This document shows positions 24,138 to 32,961 of a stretch of DNA of 64,000 bases, one piece after another (positions within the stretch are counted from its first letter, which is position 1; each line of letters begins with the position of its first letter). The notes under the pieces were generated by a model. That model was not told where the DNA came from. It saw nothing but the letters and a program-made list of their open reading frames with translations, and ran no database searches. Both the position numbers and the translations under genes were made by a program. Source of the stretch: UBA6197 sp047638075 (GTDB lineage Bacteria > Pseudomonadota > Alphaproteobacteria > Rhodobacterales > Rhodobacteraceae); the NCBI RefSeq assembly GCF_047638075.1, contig NZ_JBLJBV010000082.1:5559-69558 (forward strand), read 5' to 3'.

Positions 24138-24315
24138 TCGGGAGAATCCGGTGGGCCATGCCAACCGGTGCCGAAGGAGCAACCGCCCCGGTAAACTCTC
24201 AGGCGCAAGGGACCGTTCTGGCAAAGGACTCTGGAGAGTGGCGCGAAAGCGCCCGCCGAAGGGATAACGATCTCAGGTGCCCCGGTTTTGGGGTAAGAAC
24301 AGAGGGGGCATCGGT
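24138..24315 (+). promoter_or_regulatory. Tandem glycine riboswitch of the gcv operon
   Basis: Aptamer 1 (about 24138-24230) shows GGGAGAAT, GCCGAAGGAGCAA, AAACTCTCAGGCGCAAGGGA and CCGTTCTGGCAAAGGACTCT. Aptamer 2 (about 24231-24315) shows GGAGAGTGGCGCGAAAGCGC, GCCGAAGGGATAACG, ATCTCAGGTGCCCCGG and ends in AACAGAGGGGG. The two linked domains lie 64 bp upstream of gcvT. In this class glycine binding turns on expression of the glycine cleavage genes. The second aptamer is less canonical than the first. Confidence 0.93.
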
Positions 24316-24378
24316 TTGGGCGGGTCATCCGCCTTGGAAGCGATGCCGGGGGACCGGCTGACAGAAAAGGGGGGCGGC

Positions 24379-25500
24379 ATGGCCGACCTGTTGCGCACCG
24401 GTCTTTATGACCTGCACATACGACTTGGCGCCAAGATGGTGCCGTTTGCGGGCTATGAGATGCCCGTTCAATACCCGATGGGCGTGCTGAAAGAGCATCT
24501 GCACACCCGCGCCAACGCGGGGCTGTTTGATGTTTCGCATATGGGGCAGGTGATCTTGCGCGCAGCCTCTGGCAAGGCGGCGGACGCGGCACTTGCGCTA
24601 GAGGCATTGGTGCCGGTCGATCTGACCTCGCTGGCCGAGGGGCGGCAGCGCTATGCGATGTTCACCGATGAGGCGGGCGGGATCCTGGATGATCTGATGG
24701 TGGCCAACCGTGGCGATCATCTGTTTTTGGTGGTCAATGCGGGCTGCAAAGGGGCTGATATTGCCCATATGCGGGCGCATCTGGACCTTGAGGTGACCGA
24801 GATCACCGACCGCGCGCTGCTGGCGCTGCAAGGGCCGAAGGCCGAGGCGGTGCTGGCGCGGCTGGTGCCGGGTGCCGCTGCCATGCGGTTCATGGATGTG
24901 GCGGTGCTGGCCTGGAACGGGGTCGAGCTTTGGTTGTCGCGGTCCGGTTATACCGGCGAAGACGGGTATGAGATTTCTGTGCCTGACGCCGAGGCGCTGA
25001 ATTTTGCCGAGGCGCTGTTGGCAATGCCCGAAGTGGCCCCGATCGGCCTTGGCGCGCGCGACAGTCTGCGACTGGAGGCGGGGCTGTGTCTTTACGGTCA
25101 TGACATTGACACCACCACCACCCCGGTTGAGGCGGGGCTGACCTGGGCCATCCAAAAGGCCCGCCGCAGCGGCGGTGCCCGCGAAGGCGGCTTTCCGGGG
25201 GCGGCGCGGATCTTGCGCGAGTTGACCGATGGCACAGCGCGCAAACGCATGGGCCTTGCACCCGAAGGCCGCGCGCCAATGCGCGAAGGCGTTGAAATCT
25301 ATGCCGGCCCCGAAGGCGGCGCGCCGATCGGCGCGGTGACGTCGGGCGGCTTTGGCCCGTCGATCAACGCGGCACTGGCGATGGCCTATCTGCCCGCCGA
25401 CCTGACCATCGGCACCACCGTTTACGGCGAAGTGCGCGGCAAACGTTTGCCCGCGCAGATCACGCCCATGCCTTTCCAACCCACAAACTATAAGCGCTGA
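24379..25500 (+). CDS. gcvT: Glycine cleavage system T protein (aminomethyltransferase)
   Basis: GcvT transfers the aminomethyl carbon from lipoyl-H protein to tetrahydrofolate and releases ammonia. ATG 24379 has aaaagggggg upstream and gives 373 aa; the longer frame to 24277 runs through the riboswitch and is rejected. Family blocks include GAKMVPFAGYEMPVQY, GLFDVSHMGQ, QGPKAEAVLARL, RSGYTGEDGYEI (folate site) and GLGARDSLRLEAGLCLYGHD. It is the first gene of gcvT-gcvH-gcvP, with an 11-bp gap to gcvH. Confidence 0.95.
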   Translation: MADLLRTGLYDLHIRLGAKMVPFAGYEMPVQYPMGVLKEHLHTRANAGLFDVSHMGQVILRAASGKAADAALALEALVPVDLTSLAEGRQRYAMFTDEAGGILDDLMVANRGDHLFLVVNAGCKGADIAHMRAHLDLEVTEITDRALLALQGPKAEAVLARLVPGAAAMRFMDVAVLAWNGVELWLSRSGYTGEDGYEISVPDAEALNFAEALLAMPEVAPIGLGARDSLRLEAGLCLYGHDIDTTTTPVEAGLTWAIQKARRSGGAREGGFPGAARILRELTDGTARKRMGLAPEGRAPMREGVEIYAGPEGGAPIGAVTSGGFGPSINAALAMAYLPADLTIGTTVYGEVRGKRLPAQITPMPFQPTNYKR

Positions 25501-25511
25501 GGAGCGTCACG

Positions 25512-25871
25512 ATGAAATATACCGAAGATCATGAATGGCTGCGTATCGAGGGTGACCTTGTCGTGGTGGGCATCACCGAACACGCCTCGGAGGCGTTGGG
25601 CGATGTGGTGTTTGTCGAACTGCCCGAAGTGGAAACCATGGTCGCCGCAGGCGATGAGGTGGTGGTGATCGAAAGCGTCAAGGCCGCGTCCGACATCAGC
25701 GCCCCGGTGGAAGGCGAGATTGTCGCCGTGAACGAGGCGCTGGCAGATAACCCCGGCCTTGTGAACGAAGATCCGCTGGGCGAGGCGTGGTTTTTCAAGC
25801 TGAAGGTCGATGATCTGTCGGTGCTCGACGGTTTCATGGACGAAGACGCCTATAAAGAGATGATCGGCTGA
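25512..25871 (+). CDS. gcvH: Glycine cleavage system H protein
   Basis: This 119-aa lipoyl carrier shuttles the aminomethyl group between P, T and L proteins. MKYTEDHEWL at the N-terminus and VVIESVKAASDI with lipoyl Lys57 are diagnostic. ATG 25512 has gaggagcg upstream. The gene is 7 bp from gcvP. Confidence 0.97.
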   Translation: MKYTEDHEWLRIEGDLVVVGITEHASEALGDVVFVELPEVETMVAAGDEVVVIESVKAASDISAPVEGEIVAVNEALADNPGLVNEDPLGEAWFFKLKVDDLSVLDGFMDEDAYKEMIG

Positions 25872-25878
25872 GGATATC

Positions 25879-28707
25879 ATGGCTTTTACTCGCACACCCT
25901 ACGACACCTACGATTTTGCCAACCGCCGTCATATCGGACCGTCGCCTTCGGAAATGGCCGAGATGTTGAAGGTTGTGGGGGCAAAAAGCCTTGAGGCGCT
26001 GATTGATGAAACGGTGCCCAAAAATATCCGGCAGGCGGCGCCGCTATCCTGGGCGCCGCTGACGGAACACGCGCTTTTGGCAAAGCTGCGGCGCGTGGCC
26101 GAACGCAATGAGGTGATGACCAGCCTGATCGGGCAGGGCTATTACGGCACCGTCACCCCGCCGGCAATTCAGCGCAACATTCTGGAAAACCCGGCCTGGT
26201 ACACGGCCTACACCCCGTATCAGCCCGAAATCGCCCAAGGCCGGCTGGAGGCGCTGTTGAACTATCAGACCATGGTCAGCGATCTGACCGGTCTGCCGGT
26301 TGCCAACGCCAGCCTGCTGGACGAGGCTACCGCCGCCGCCGAAGCCATGGCGATGGCCGAACGGTCCGCAAAATCAAAGGCGCGGGCGTTCTTTGTTGAT
26401 GAAAACTGCCACCCGCAAACCATTGGTGTGATCCGCACCCGCGCGCGCCCGATGGATGTGGAAATTATCGTCGGCGCGCCCGAGGCGTTGCAGCCCGACG
26501 CGGTGTTTGGCGCGATCTTCCAGTATCCGGGCACCTACGGCCATGTCCGCGACTTTACCGACCAGATCGCGGCGCTGCATGCCGCCAAGGCGGTTGCGGT
26601 TGTGGCAACCGATCTTCTGGCGTTGTGTCTGCTTAAGGAACCGGGCGCGATGGGGGCCGATATCGCGGTTGGCTCGGCGCAGCGGTTTGGCGTGCCGATG
26701 GGCTATGGCGGGCCCCATGCGGCCTTTATGTCGTGCAAGGATGACCTCAAACGGGCCATGCCGGGGCGCGTTGTCGGCGTGTCGATTGATGCCAAGGGCA
26801 ATCAGGCCTACCGCCTGGCGTTGCAAACCCGCGAACAGCATATCCGCCGTGAAAAGGCCACCTCGAACGTCTGCACCGCGCAAGCGCTGTTGGCGGTGAT
26901 GGCCTCGTTCTATGCGGTGTTTCACGGGCCGGTCGGGCTGCGCGCGATTGCGGAAATGGTGCATTTCAACGCCGTGCGTCTGCGCGATGCGTTGGTTGCG
27001 GCGGGCGCCAGGGTGCAACCCGAGGCGTTCTTTGACACGCTCACCGTTGAGGTCGGCGTGGGGCAGGCCGGGATCATGGCCGCCGCACGACACCGGGGCA
27101 TCAACCTGCGCAAGGTGGGGCAGGCGCATGTCGGGATTTCGGTGGATGAGCTTACCGATGATGACGTGATTACCCGCGTTCTAGATGCCTTCGGAATTCT
27201 CGATGAGGCCCCCGAAGCCACCACGCCGGGCGTTCCCGATGCGTTGTTGCGCACCAGCGCCTATCTGACCCATCCGGTGTTTCACATGAACCGCGCGGAA
27301 TCGGAAATGATGCGCTATATGCGCCGCTTGTCGGACCGCGATCTGGCGCTGGACCGGGCGATGATTCCGCTGGGATCATGCACGATGAAGCTGAACGCGG
27401 CGGCTGAAATGATGCCCCTGACCTGGCCCGAGTTTGGGTCGCTTCACCCCTTTGCGCCGGTAACCCAGGCCGAAGGATACAGTGAAATGATCACGGACCT
27501 GACCGCAAAGCTATGTGAAATCACCGGGTATGATGCGTTCTCGTTGCAGCCCAATTCGGGCGCGCAGGGCGAATTCGCAGGTCTGTTGACGATTTCCGCC
27601 TATCACCGGGCGCAGGGGCAGGGGCACCGCAATATCTGCCTTATCCCGGTTTCGGCGCATGGCACGAACCCGGCATCCGCGCATATGGCCGGGATGCAGG
27701 TCGTGGTGGTCAAGGCCGCGCCGAATGGCGATGTGGATATCGAAGACTTCACAGCCAAGGCCAAGGCGGCGGGGGCCAATCTGGCGGCCTGTATGATCAC
27801 CTATCCCTCAACACATGGCGTGTTTGAGGAAACCGTCCGCCAGATCTGCGACATCACGCATGAACAGGGCGGGCAGGTCTATCTGGACGGTGCCAATATG
27901 AACGCGCTTGTCGGGTTGGTGAAACCCGGCGAAATTGGCTCGGATGTCTCGCACCTGAACCTGCACAAGACCTTTGCCATTCCGCATGGCGGCGGCGGCC
28001 CCGGCATGGGGCCAATCGGGGTAAAGGCGCATCTGGCGCCTTACCTGCCGGGCCATTCGGAAACCGGCGGTGACGAGGGGCCGGTATCGGCGGCGCCCTA
28101 TGGTTCGGCGTCGATCCTGCTGATTTCATGGGCATATTGCCTGATGATGGGCGGCGAAGGACTGACCCAGGCAACGCGTGTAGCCATTTTGAATGCCAAC
28201 TACATCGCCACGCGGTTGAAATCATCCTACCCGATCCTGTTCATGGGCAACCGTGGCCGGGTGGCGCACGAATGTATTCTTGACACGCGCCCCTTTGCCG
28301 AAATCGGCGTCACTGTGGATGACATTGCCAAGCGCCTGATTGACAATGGCTTTCACGCCCCAACGATGAGCTGGCCTGTTTCCGGCACCCTGATGGTCGA
28401 ACCCACGGAATCGGAAACCAAGACCGAACTGGACCGGTTCATCACCGCCATGCTGGCCATCCGCCAAGAGGTGCGTGACATAGCCGACGGGCAGATCCCG
28501 GCCGATCAAAGCCCCCTGCATTTCGCCCCCCATACGGTCGAGGATCTGGTCGCGGATTGGGACCGTGCCTATAGCCGCGAAGCGGGTTGCTTTCCGCCGG
28601 GTGCGTTTCGGGTGGATAAATACTGGCCGCCCGTGGGCCGCGTCGACAACGTTTACGGTGACCGCAATCTGATCTGCACCTGCCCACCCGTCAGCGATTA
28701 TTCGTAA
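25879..28707 (+). CDS. gcvP: Glycine dehydrogenase (decarboxylating), P protein
   Basis: GcvP is the PLP enzyme that decarboxylates glycine and loads the remaining carbon on H protein. The 942-aa protein is the fused single-chain form (N half without PLP Lys, C half catalytic). RRHIGPSPSE opens the protein; PLGSCTMKLNAAAEMMPLTW and HGTNPASAHMAGM are family blocks, and the PLP Lys is in LNLHKTFAIPHGGGGPGMGP. It closes the riboswitch-controlled operon. The L protein (dihydrolipoamide dehydrogenase) is not in the window. Confidence 0.97.
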   Translation: MAFTRTPYDTYDFANRRHIGPSPSEMAEMLKVVGAKSLEALIDETVPKNIRQAAPLSWAPLTEHALLAKLRRVAERNEVMTSLIGQGYYGTVTPPAIQRNILENPAWYTAYTPYQPEIAQGRLEALLNYQTMVSDLTGLPVANASLLDEATAAAEAMAMAERSAKSKARAFFVDENCHPQTIGVIRTRARPMDVEIIVGAPEALQPDAVFGAIFQYPGTYGHVRDFTDQIAALHAAKAVAVVATDLLALCLLKEPGAMGADIAVGSAQRFGVPMGYGGPHAAFMSCKDDLKRAMPGRVVGVSIDAKGNQAYRLALQTREQHIRREKATSNVCTAQALLAVMASFYAVFHGPVGLRAIAEMVHFNAVRLRDALVAAGARVQPEAFFDTLTVEVGVGQAGIMAAARHRGINLRKVGQAHVGISVDELTDDDVITRVLDAFGILDEAPEATTPGVPDALLRTSAYLTHPVFHMNRAESEMMRYMRRLSDRDLALDRAMIPLGSCTMKLNAAAEMMPLTWPEFGSLHPFAPVTQAEGYSEMITDLTAKLCEITGYDAFSLQPNSGAQGEFAGLLTISAYHRAQGQGHRNICLIPVSAHGTNPASAHMAGMQVVVVKAAPNGDVDIEDFTAKAKAAGANLAACMITYPSTHGVFEETVRQICDITHEQGGQVYLDGANMNALVGLVKPGEIGSDVSHLNLHKTFAIPHGGGGPGMGPIGVKAHLAPYLPGHSETGGDEGPVSAAPYGSASILLISWAYCLMMGGEGLTQATRVAILNANYIATRLKSSYPILFMGNRGRVAHECILDTRPFAEIGVTVDDIAKRLIDNGFHAPTMSWPVSGTLMVEPTESETKTELDRFITAMLAIRQEVRDIADGQIPADQSPLHFAPHTVEDLVADWDRAYSREAGCFPPGAFRVDKYWPPVGRVDNVYGDRNLICTCPPVSDYS

Positions 28708-28744
28708 ACGCCCCTCGGCTGCGAAACCCCGCTGGGGGCTGGCG

Positions 28745-29491
28745 TCAACCAGCCTCCAGCGCGGTGATGATCGCCCCAAAATCAGCCGCCTTCAGGCTGG
28801 CCCCGCCAACCAAAGCCCCATCGACATTCAAGGTGGCAAAGATTTCGGCGGCGTTTACGGGCTTGACTGACCCGCCATAAAGCAGCCGGATTGCCGCGCC
28901 CTCTGCCCCGAAACGCGCGCTTAATTCGGCCCGTAAAAAATCATGAACTTCTGCGATCTGCGCGAGTGTCGGGGTGCGTCCGGTGCCAATCGCCCAGACG
29001 GGTTCATAGGCCACGACGGTATTGCTGCCATCGGCCCCCTCGGGAACAGAGCCGCCAAGCTGCCCGCCGATTATCGCCAGCGTTTCGCCCGCATCGCGCT
29101 GCGCCTCTGTTTCGCCCACGCAAATCAGGCTGACCAGCCCCGCCACCCGCGCGGCCGTGGCCTTTGCGCAGACCTGTGCGTCGGTTTCACCGTAATCTGC
29201 GCGGCGCTCTGAATGGCCAAGGATCACATGGCTTGCCCCCGCGTCGGCCAGCATCCCCGCCGCGATATCGCCGGTATGCGCGCCCGAGGCGGCGCAGTGG
29301 CAATCTTGCCCCCCAACCGCAAGTTTTGTGCCCCGCGCCCGTGCGGCCATTGCGGCAATCAATGTGGCTGGCGGCGCCAAAAGCACCTCGCACGCCGGGG
29401 CGGGGTGGGCGGCGATCAGGGCGTCCACCTCGGCAAGGCTTGCCTCTGTGCCATTCATTTTCCAGTTTCCCGCTGCCATCTTGCGCCGCAT
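28745..29491 (-). CDS. tpiA: Triosephosphate isomerase
   Basis: TpiA interconverts dihydroxyacetone phosphate and glyceraldehyde-3-phosphate. ATG 29491 has GGAGG five bases upstream and gives the standard 248 aa; the longer frame to 29602 is rejected. Active-site residues: Asn/Lys in AAGNWKMNG, His in SHVILGHSERR, Glu in VVAYEPVWAIGTG, and the phosphate loop in LLYGGSVKPVNA. It is convergent with gcvP and divergent from tig. Confidence 0.97.
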   Translation of the reverse strand: MRRKMAAGNWKMNGTEASLAEVDALIAAHPAPACEVLLAPPATLIAAMAARARGTKLAVGGQDCHCAASGAHTGDIAAGMLADAGASHVILGHSERRADYGETDAQVCAKATAARVAGLVSLICVGETEAQRDAGETLAIIGGQLGGSVPEGADGSNTVVAYEPVWAIGTGRTPTLAQIAEVHDFLRAELSARFGAEGAAIRLLYGGSVKPVNAAEIFATLNVDGALVGGASLKAADFGAIITALEAG

Positions 29492-29858
29492 CCGAACCTC
29501 CATCATTGCTGGAATGAAGACTAAGGCACCAACGGGCTGCTTAGCAACCATAGGAGCGCGCAGCGGTGCAGGCTGAATCGCCTTGCGCCGGACCGGTGCC
29601 ACCCGCGCTAATTCGGGCTTTGACGCGCCTCAGGTGCCCTACGGCGGGGGTGCGGCGGGGGGCCGGTGGGGGGCCGGTGGGGCGAATCTCCTGCCCAAAT
29701 CGGGTCTTTGCGCCCCTCGCGTGGCGGCGCGCGTCCTTTCAACTGCACCATACCCTGATTTGGCCCGTTTTCGCCTTGCCACCAAGGCCCGCGCCAAATA
29801 GAAGGGCGCAGATTTATGACATGCCGCGTGAGGCGGCCCTGAAGACAGAGGAACCCCC
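29492..29858. other. Divergent tpiA/tig intergenic region with a G-rich repeat
   Basis: No gene is supportable. A G-rich tandem block lies at about 29644-29682 (ggggggccggtg twice). Next to it is a promoter-like pair for tig (29776-29804). Nothing else is recognised. Confidence 0.4.
29776..29804 (+). promoter_or_regulatory. Candidate sigma70 promoter of tig
   Basis: TTGCCA (29776-29781), 17-bp spacer and TAGAAG (29799-29804), 55 bp upstream of the tig start codon. The -10 is weak (4 of 6). Confidence 0.45.
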
Positions 29859-31193
29859 ATGCAGGTTACCGAGACCCTGAACGACGGCCTCAAGCGCGGC
29901 TATACGATCACCATCACCGCAGCCGAGCTGGACGCGAAAGTTACCGAAAAGCTTTTGGAAGCGCAGCCCGAAGTGGAAATCAAGGGTTTCCGCAAGGGTA
30001 AGGTTCCGCTGCCGATGCTGCGCAAGCATTTTGGCGCGCGCGTGCTGGGCGATGCGATGCAAGAGGCCGTTGATACCGCGCTGCAGGGCCATTTCGACAG
30101 CAGCGGCGATCGCCCCGCGATGCAGCCGAAGATTGAAATGCAGGACGGCGAAACCTGGAAAGAAGGCATGGATGTCAACGTAGCCGTGTCTTATGAGGCG
30201 CTGCCCGAGATCCCCGAAGTGGATCTGACCACGCTGAAGCTCGAACGCCTGGTGGTCAAGGCCGAAGAGACCGCGGTGGACGAGGCCCTGGAAAACCTGG
30301 CCAAGAACGCGCAAAATTTTGACGACCGCAAAAAAGGCTCGAAGGCGAAAGACGGCGATCAAGTCGTGATCGACTTCAAAGGCTCGGTCGATGGAGAGCT
30401 GTTCGAGGGTGGCTCGGGCGACGATTATCCGTTGGTTCTGGGGTCAAACTCGTTCATTCCGGGGTTTGAAGAGCAACTGGTGGGCGCCAAGCAAGACGAC
30501 GAAGTCGAAGTGAAAGTGACGTTCCCGGCTGAATACGGTGCCGCCCATCTGGCCGGCAAGGACGCCGTTTTTGCCTGCACCGTCAAGGCCGTGAAAGCGC
30601 CGAAACCCGCCGAGATCGACGATGAGCTGGCAAAGAAATTCGGCGCCGAGGATCTGGCCGGGTTGAAAGCGCAGATCGCTGAGCGTCTTGAGGCCGAGTA
30701 TCAGGGCGCCTCGCGCGCGGTGATGAAGCGTGGCCTGCTGGATCAACTGGACCAACTGGTCAAGTTTGAACTGCCGCCCTCGCTGGTCGAGGCCGAGGCC
30801 GGGCAGATCGCGCATCAGCTATGGCACGAGGAAAATCCCGAGGTTCACGACCACGACCACGGGTCGGTTGAGCCGACCGACGAACACAAGACCCTGGCCG
30901 AACGCCGCGTGCGTCTGGGCCTGTTGTTGGCCGAAATGGGCCGGGCGCAGAAAATCGAAGTCACCGATTCCGAGATGACCCAGGCGGTGATGATGCAGGC
31001 CCGCCAATATCCGGGTCAGGAACGCGCCTTCTTTGAATTCGTGCAGCAAAACCAGCAGATGCAGCAACAACTGCGTGCCCCGATCTTTGAGGACAAGGTT
31101 GTCGATCATATCGTGTCGGGCGCCTCGGTGACCGAAAAGGAAGTCGGCAAGGAAGATCTGCAAAAGGCAATCGAAGCCCTTGACGAGATGTAA
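29859..31193 (+). CDS. tig: Trigger factor (ribosome-bound chaperone, peptidyl-prolyl isomerase)
   Basis: The 444-aa protein has the three trigger-factor domains: the ribosome-binding N domain with the signature GFRKGKVPLPML (about residues 43-54), the FKBP-like domain (GDQVVIDFKGSVDGELFEGG to the FPAEYGAAHLAGKDAVF strand, about 165-245) and the helical C-terminal arms with a Gln-rich end (FVQQNQQMQQQLRAP). A His/Asp patch, EVHDHDHGSVEP, interrupts the C-terminal arm near residue 330 and could bind metal. ATG 29859 has agaggaa upstream. It ends at a strong terminator. Confidence 0.96.
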   Translation: MQVTETLNDGLKRGYTITITAAELDAKVTEKLLEAQPEVEIKGFRKGKVPLPMLRKHFGARVLGDAMQEAVDTALQGHFDSSGDRPAMQPKIEMQDGETWKEGMDVNVAVSYEALPEIPEVDLTTLKLERLVVKAEETAVDEALENLAKNAQNFDDRKKGSKAKDGDQVVIDFKGSVDGELFEGGSGDDYPLVLGSNSFIPGFEEQLVGAKQDDEVEVKVTFPAEYGAAHLAGKDAVFACTVKAVKAPKPAEIDDELAKKFGAEDLAGLKAQIAERLEAEYQGASRAVMKRGLLDQLDQLVKFELPPSLVEAEAGQIAHQLWHEENPEVHDHDHGSVEPTDEHKTLAERRVRLGLLLAEMGRAQKIEVTDSEMTQAVMMQARQYPGQERAFFEFVQQNQQMQQQLRAPIFEDKVVDHIVSGASVTEKEVGKEDLQKAIEALDEM

Positions 31194-31219
31194 GTTTTTC
31201 TTGTGAGAGAAAACGATCG

Positions 31220-31247
31220 GGGCCGCGCCGTTTGGCGCGGCCCTTTT
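31220..31247 (+). terminator. Intrinsic terminator of tig
   Basis: GGGCCGCGCC (31220-31229), loop GTTT, GGCGCGGCCC (31234-31243), then TTTT. Confidence 0.92.
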
Positions 31248-31257
31248 GATTCCGTCT

Positions 31258-31467
31258 CTGCCTGATCAGTAGAGGCTCCGGAACGTCGGCGGTCCGGTGA
31301 GCGCCATGGAAGACAGGATCCATAAGGTTTTGATGTCTGACTTTCCGTTTGTAGGTGGATCAGACATAACAGAAGCGGCCGGCTGGCAAGGGGCCCCAAA
31401 CCAACGTGCTGGGTTCATTAGCGAAAACATCGCCCCGACCCATGAGCATTCTACCAAGGACCTTCAA
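31258..31467. other. Unassigned stretch between two convergent terminators
   Basis: About 210 bp between the tig terminator and the rplI terminator. A 69-codon plus frame (31297) and a 63-codon minus frame (31457) exist, but neither has a ribosome site or recognisable product, and they overlap each other. I see no gene; it may be relic DNA. Confidence 0.4.
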
Positions 31468-31470
31468 AAC

Positions 31471-31501
31471 AAAAACCGCGCCCCGGTTGCCCGGAGCGCG
31501 G
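31471..31501 (-). terminator. Intrinsic terminator of the rpsF-rpsR-rplI operon
   Basis: Minus strand: CCGCGCTCCGG (31501-31491), loop GCAA, CCGGGGCGCGG (31486-31476) and a T-run (31475-31471). Confidence 0.9.
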
Positions 31502-31525
31502 CTTGACCTTCCGCCAGTGGCGAAA

Positions 31526-32104
31526 TTACATATCTTCGCCGTCTTCGTTGGCGGCACCGATTTCGTCGAACAGTTCAGCGATCTCGAATTCGGCCTCAGC
31601 CTCGGCCTCGGCGGCCAATTGCTGGATCGATTTGCCCGAAGCTTGCAGTCCGGCCTCTTCGGTCGAACGCGCAACGTTCATGGTGATGGTCACGGTAACC
31701 TCGGGGTGCAGCACGACAGACACGTCATGCAAGCCCAGATCCTTGATCGGTGCCTGCAGCACGACCTGCTTGCGGTCCACGGTGAACCCGGCAGCTTCGG
31801 CGGCGTCGGCCGCATCGCGCGGCGTGACCGAACCGTAAAGCGCGCCGGCATCCGACGCCGAGCGAATCACGATGAACTGCTGACCGTCGAGCTTTTCGCC
31901 AGCGGCCTCGGCTTCCTTGCGGGTTTCGAGGTTGCGGGCTTCGAGCTGGACCTTGCGGGTCTCGAAGGATTGGATGTTGGCGTCATTGGCGCGCAGGGCC
32001 TTGGCTTGCGGCAACAAGTAGTTGCGCGCGTAGCCGTCCTTGACGTTGACGACTTCGCCCATCTGGCCAAGCTTGGCCACACGTTCCAGAAGGATGACTT
32101 TCAT
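31526..32104 (-). CDS. rplI: 50S ribosomal protein L9
   Basis: MKVILLERVAKLGQMGEVVN then VKDGYARNYLLPQAKA is the L9 N-terminal rRNA-binding domain; the long connecting helix (about 45-80) and the C-terminal domain follow. At 192 aa it is longer than E. coli L9 (149 aa) because of an acidic C-terminal tail (AAEAEAEAEFEIAELFDEIG), as seen in other Rhodobacterales. It is third in rpsF-rpsR-rplI, 12 bp after rpsR. Confidence 0.97.
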   Translation of the reverse strand: MKVILLERVAKLGQMGEVVNVKDGYARNYLLPQAKALRANDANIQSFETRKVQLEARNLETRKEAEAAGEKLDGQQFIVIRSASDAGALYGSVTPRDAADAAEAAGFTVDRKQVVLQAPIKDLGLHDVSVVLHPEVTVTITMNVARSTEEAGLQASGKSIQQLAAEAEAEAEFEIAELFDEIGAANEDGEDM

Positions 32105-32116
32105 TTGGGTCGCTCC

Positions 32117-32344
32117 TTACTTAATCGCATAGGGCAGCAGGGCGAGGAAGCGGGCGCGCTTGATCGCACGGGCCAATTCACGCTGCTTTTTTGCCGAGAC
32201 GGCGGTGATACGGGCGGGAACGATCTTGCCGCGCTCAGAAATGTAGCGCTGCAGCAGACGCGTGTCCTTGTAGTCGATCTTCGGCGCGTTGTCGCCCGAG
32301 AACGGGCAGACCTTGCGACGGCGGAAAAACGGTTTGTTCGCCAT
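32117..32344 (-). CDS. rpsR: 30S ribosomal protein S18
   Basis: The 75-aa protein begins MANKPFFRRRKVCPFSGDNA and contains the S18 block IDYKDTRLLQRYISERGKI and VPARITAVSAKKQRELARAI. It binds 16S rRNA with S6 in the platform. The gene sits 26 bp after rpsF on the minus strand. Confidence 0.97.
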   Translation of the reverse strand: MANKPFFRRRKVCPFSGDNAPKIDYKDTRLLQRYISERGKIVPARITAVSAKKQRELARAIKRARFLALLPYAIK

Positions 32345-32370
32345 GGTTTATGTCCTTTCCTGCGGCCGGA

Positions 32371-32733
32371 TCAGCGACGTTCACGGCGTTCGCCGCGCTC
32401 GGAACGTTCGTCACGCTTTTGCATCTGCACCGAGGGGCCATCTTCGTGGGCCTCGACCTTGATGGTCAGCACACGCATCACATCGTCATGCAGACGGGCC
32501 AGACGCTCCATCTCTTGCACGGCGGCGGCGGGCGCGTCCGTTTTCAGAAAGGCGTAATGGCCTTTGCGGTTCTTGTTGATCTTGTAGGCCATCGTCTTGA
32601 CGCCCCAGTATTCGTTTTCAACGACTTTGCCGCCGTTGTCCGCGAGAACCGTGGAGAAATGTTCGATAAGCCCTTCGGCCTGCGCATTGGAAAGATCCTG
32701 ACGCGCAATCATCACATGCTCATAAAGTGGCAT
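32371..32733 (-). CDS. rpsF: 30S ribosomal protein S6
   Basis: ATG 32733 (MPLYEHVMIARQD) is preceded by AGGAGC and gives 120 aa; an in-frame start at 32748 is less likely. S6 features: YEHVMIARQDLSNAQAEGLI, VKTMAYKINKNRKGHYAFLK and LARLHDDVMRVLTIKVE, with a charged C-terminal tail rich in Arg/Glu. It leads the operon and is divergent from fabD across a 228-bp gap. Confidence 0.96.
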   Translation of the reverse strand: MPLYEHVMIARQDLSNAQAEGLIEHFSTVLADNGGKVVENEYWGVKTMAYKINKNRKGHYAFLKTDAPAAAVQEMERLARLHDDVMRVLTIKVEAHEDGPSVQMQKRDERSERGERRERR

Positions 32734-32961
32734 GTATGCTCCTGTCATTTTCAGGCGGGCTTCATAGGCGGGTCACACCTTCCACGTCCCGCCACGAGAG
32801 GCTGCGCCAATTTCGTGAATGCGGAAGGATGCGCGGGTAATAGGGGGAGGGGCGCGCCGATGCAAGGGAAATGCGTCCGGGCGGCGGTGCTGGGATGTTG
32901 TGCGACCGTGGCGGGCAAGGTAGAGCGGAAGGGACACCAAAGACAAGCAGGAGCAAACAGC

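Noticed and set aside
31297..31506. 69-codon frame between the tig and rplI terminators
   Set aside because: It runs into the rplI terminator, lacks a ribosome site and has no recognisable product.
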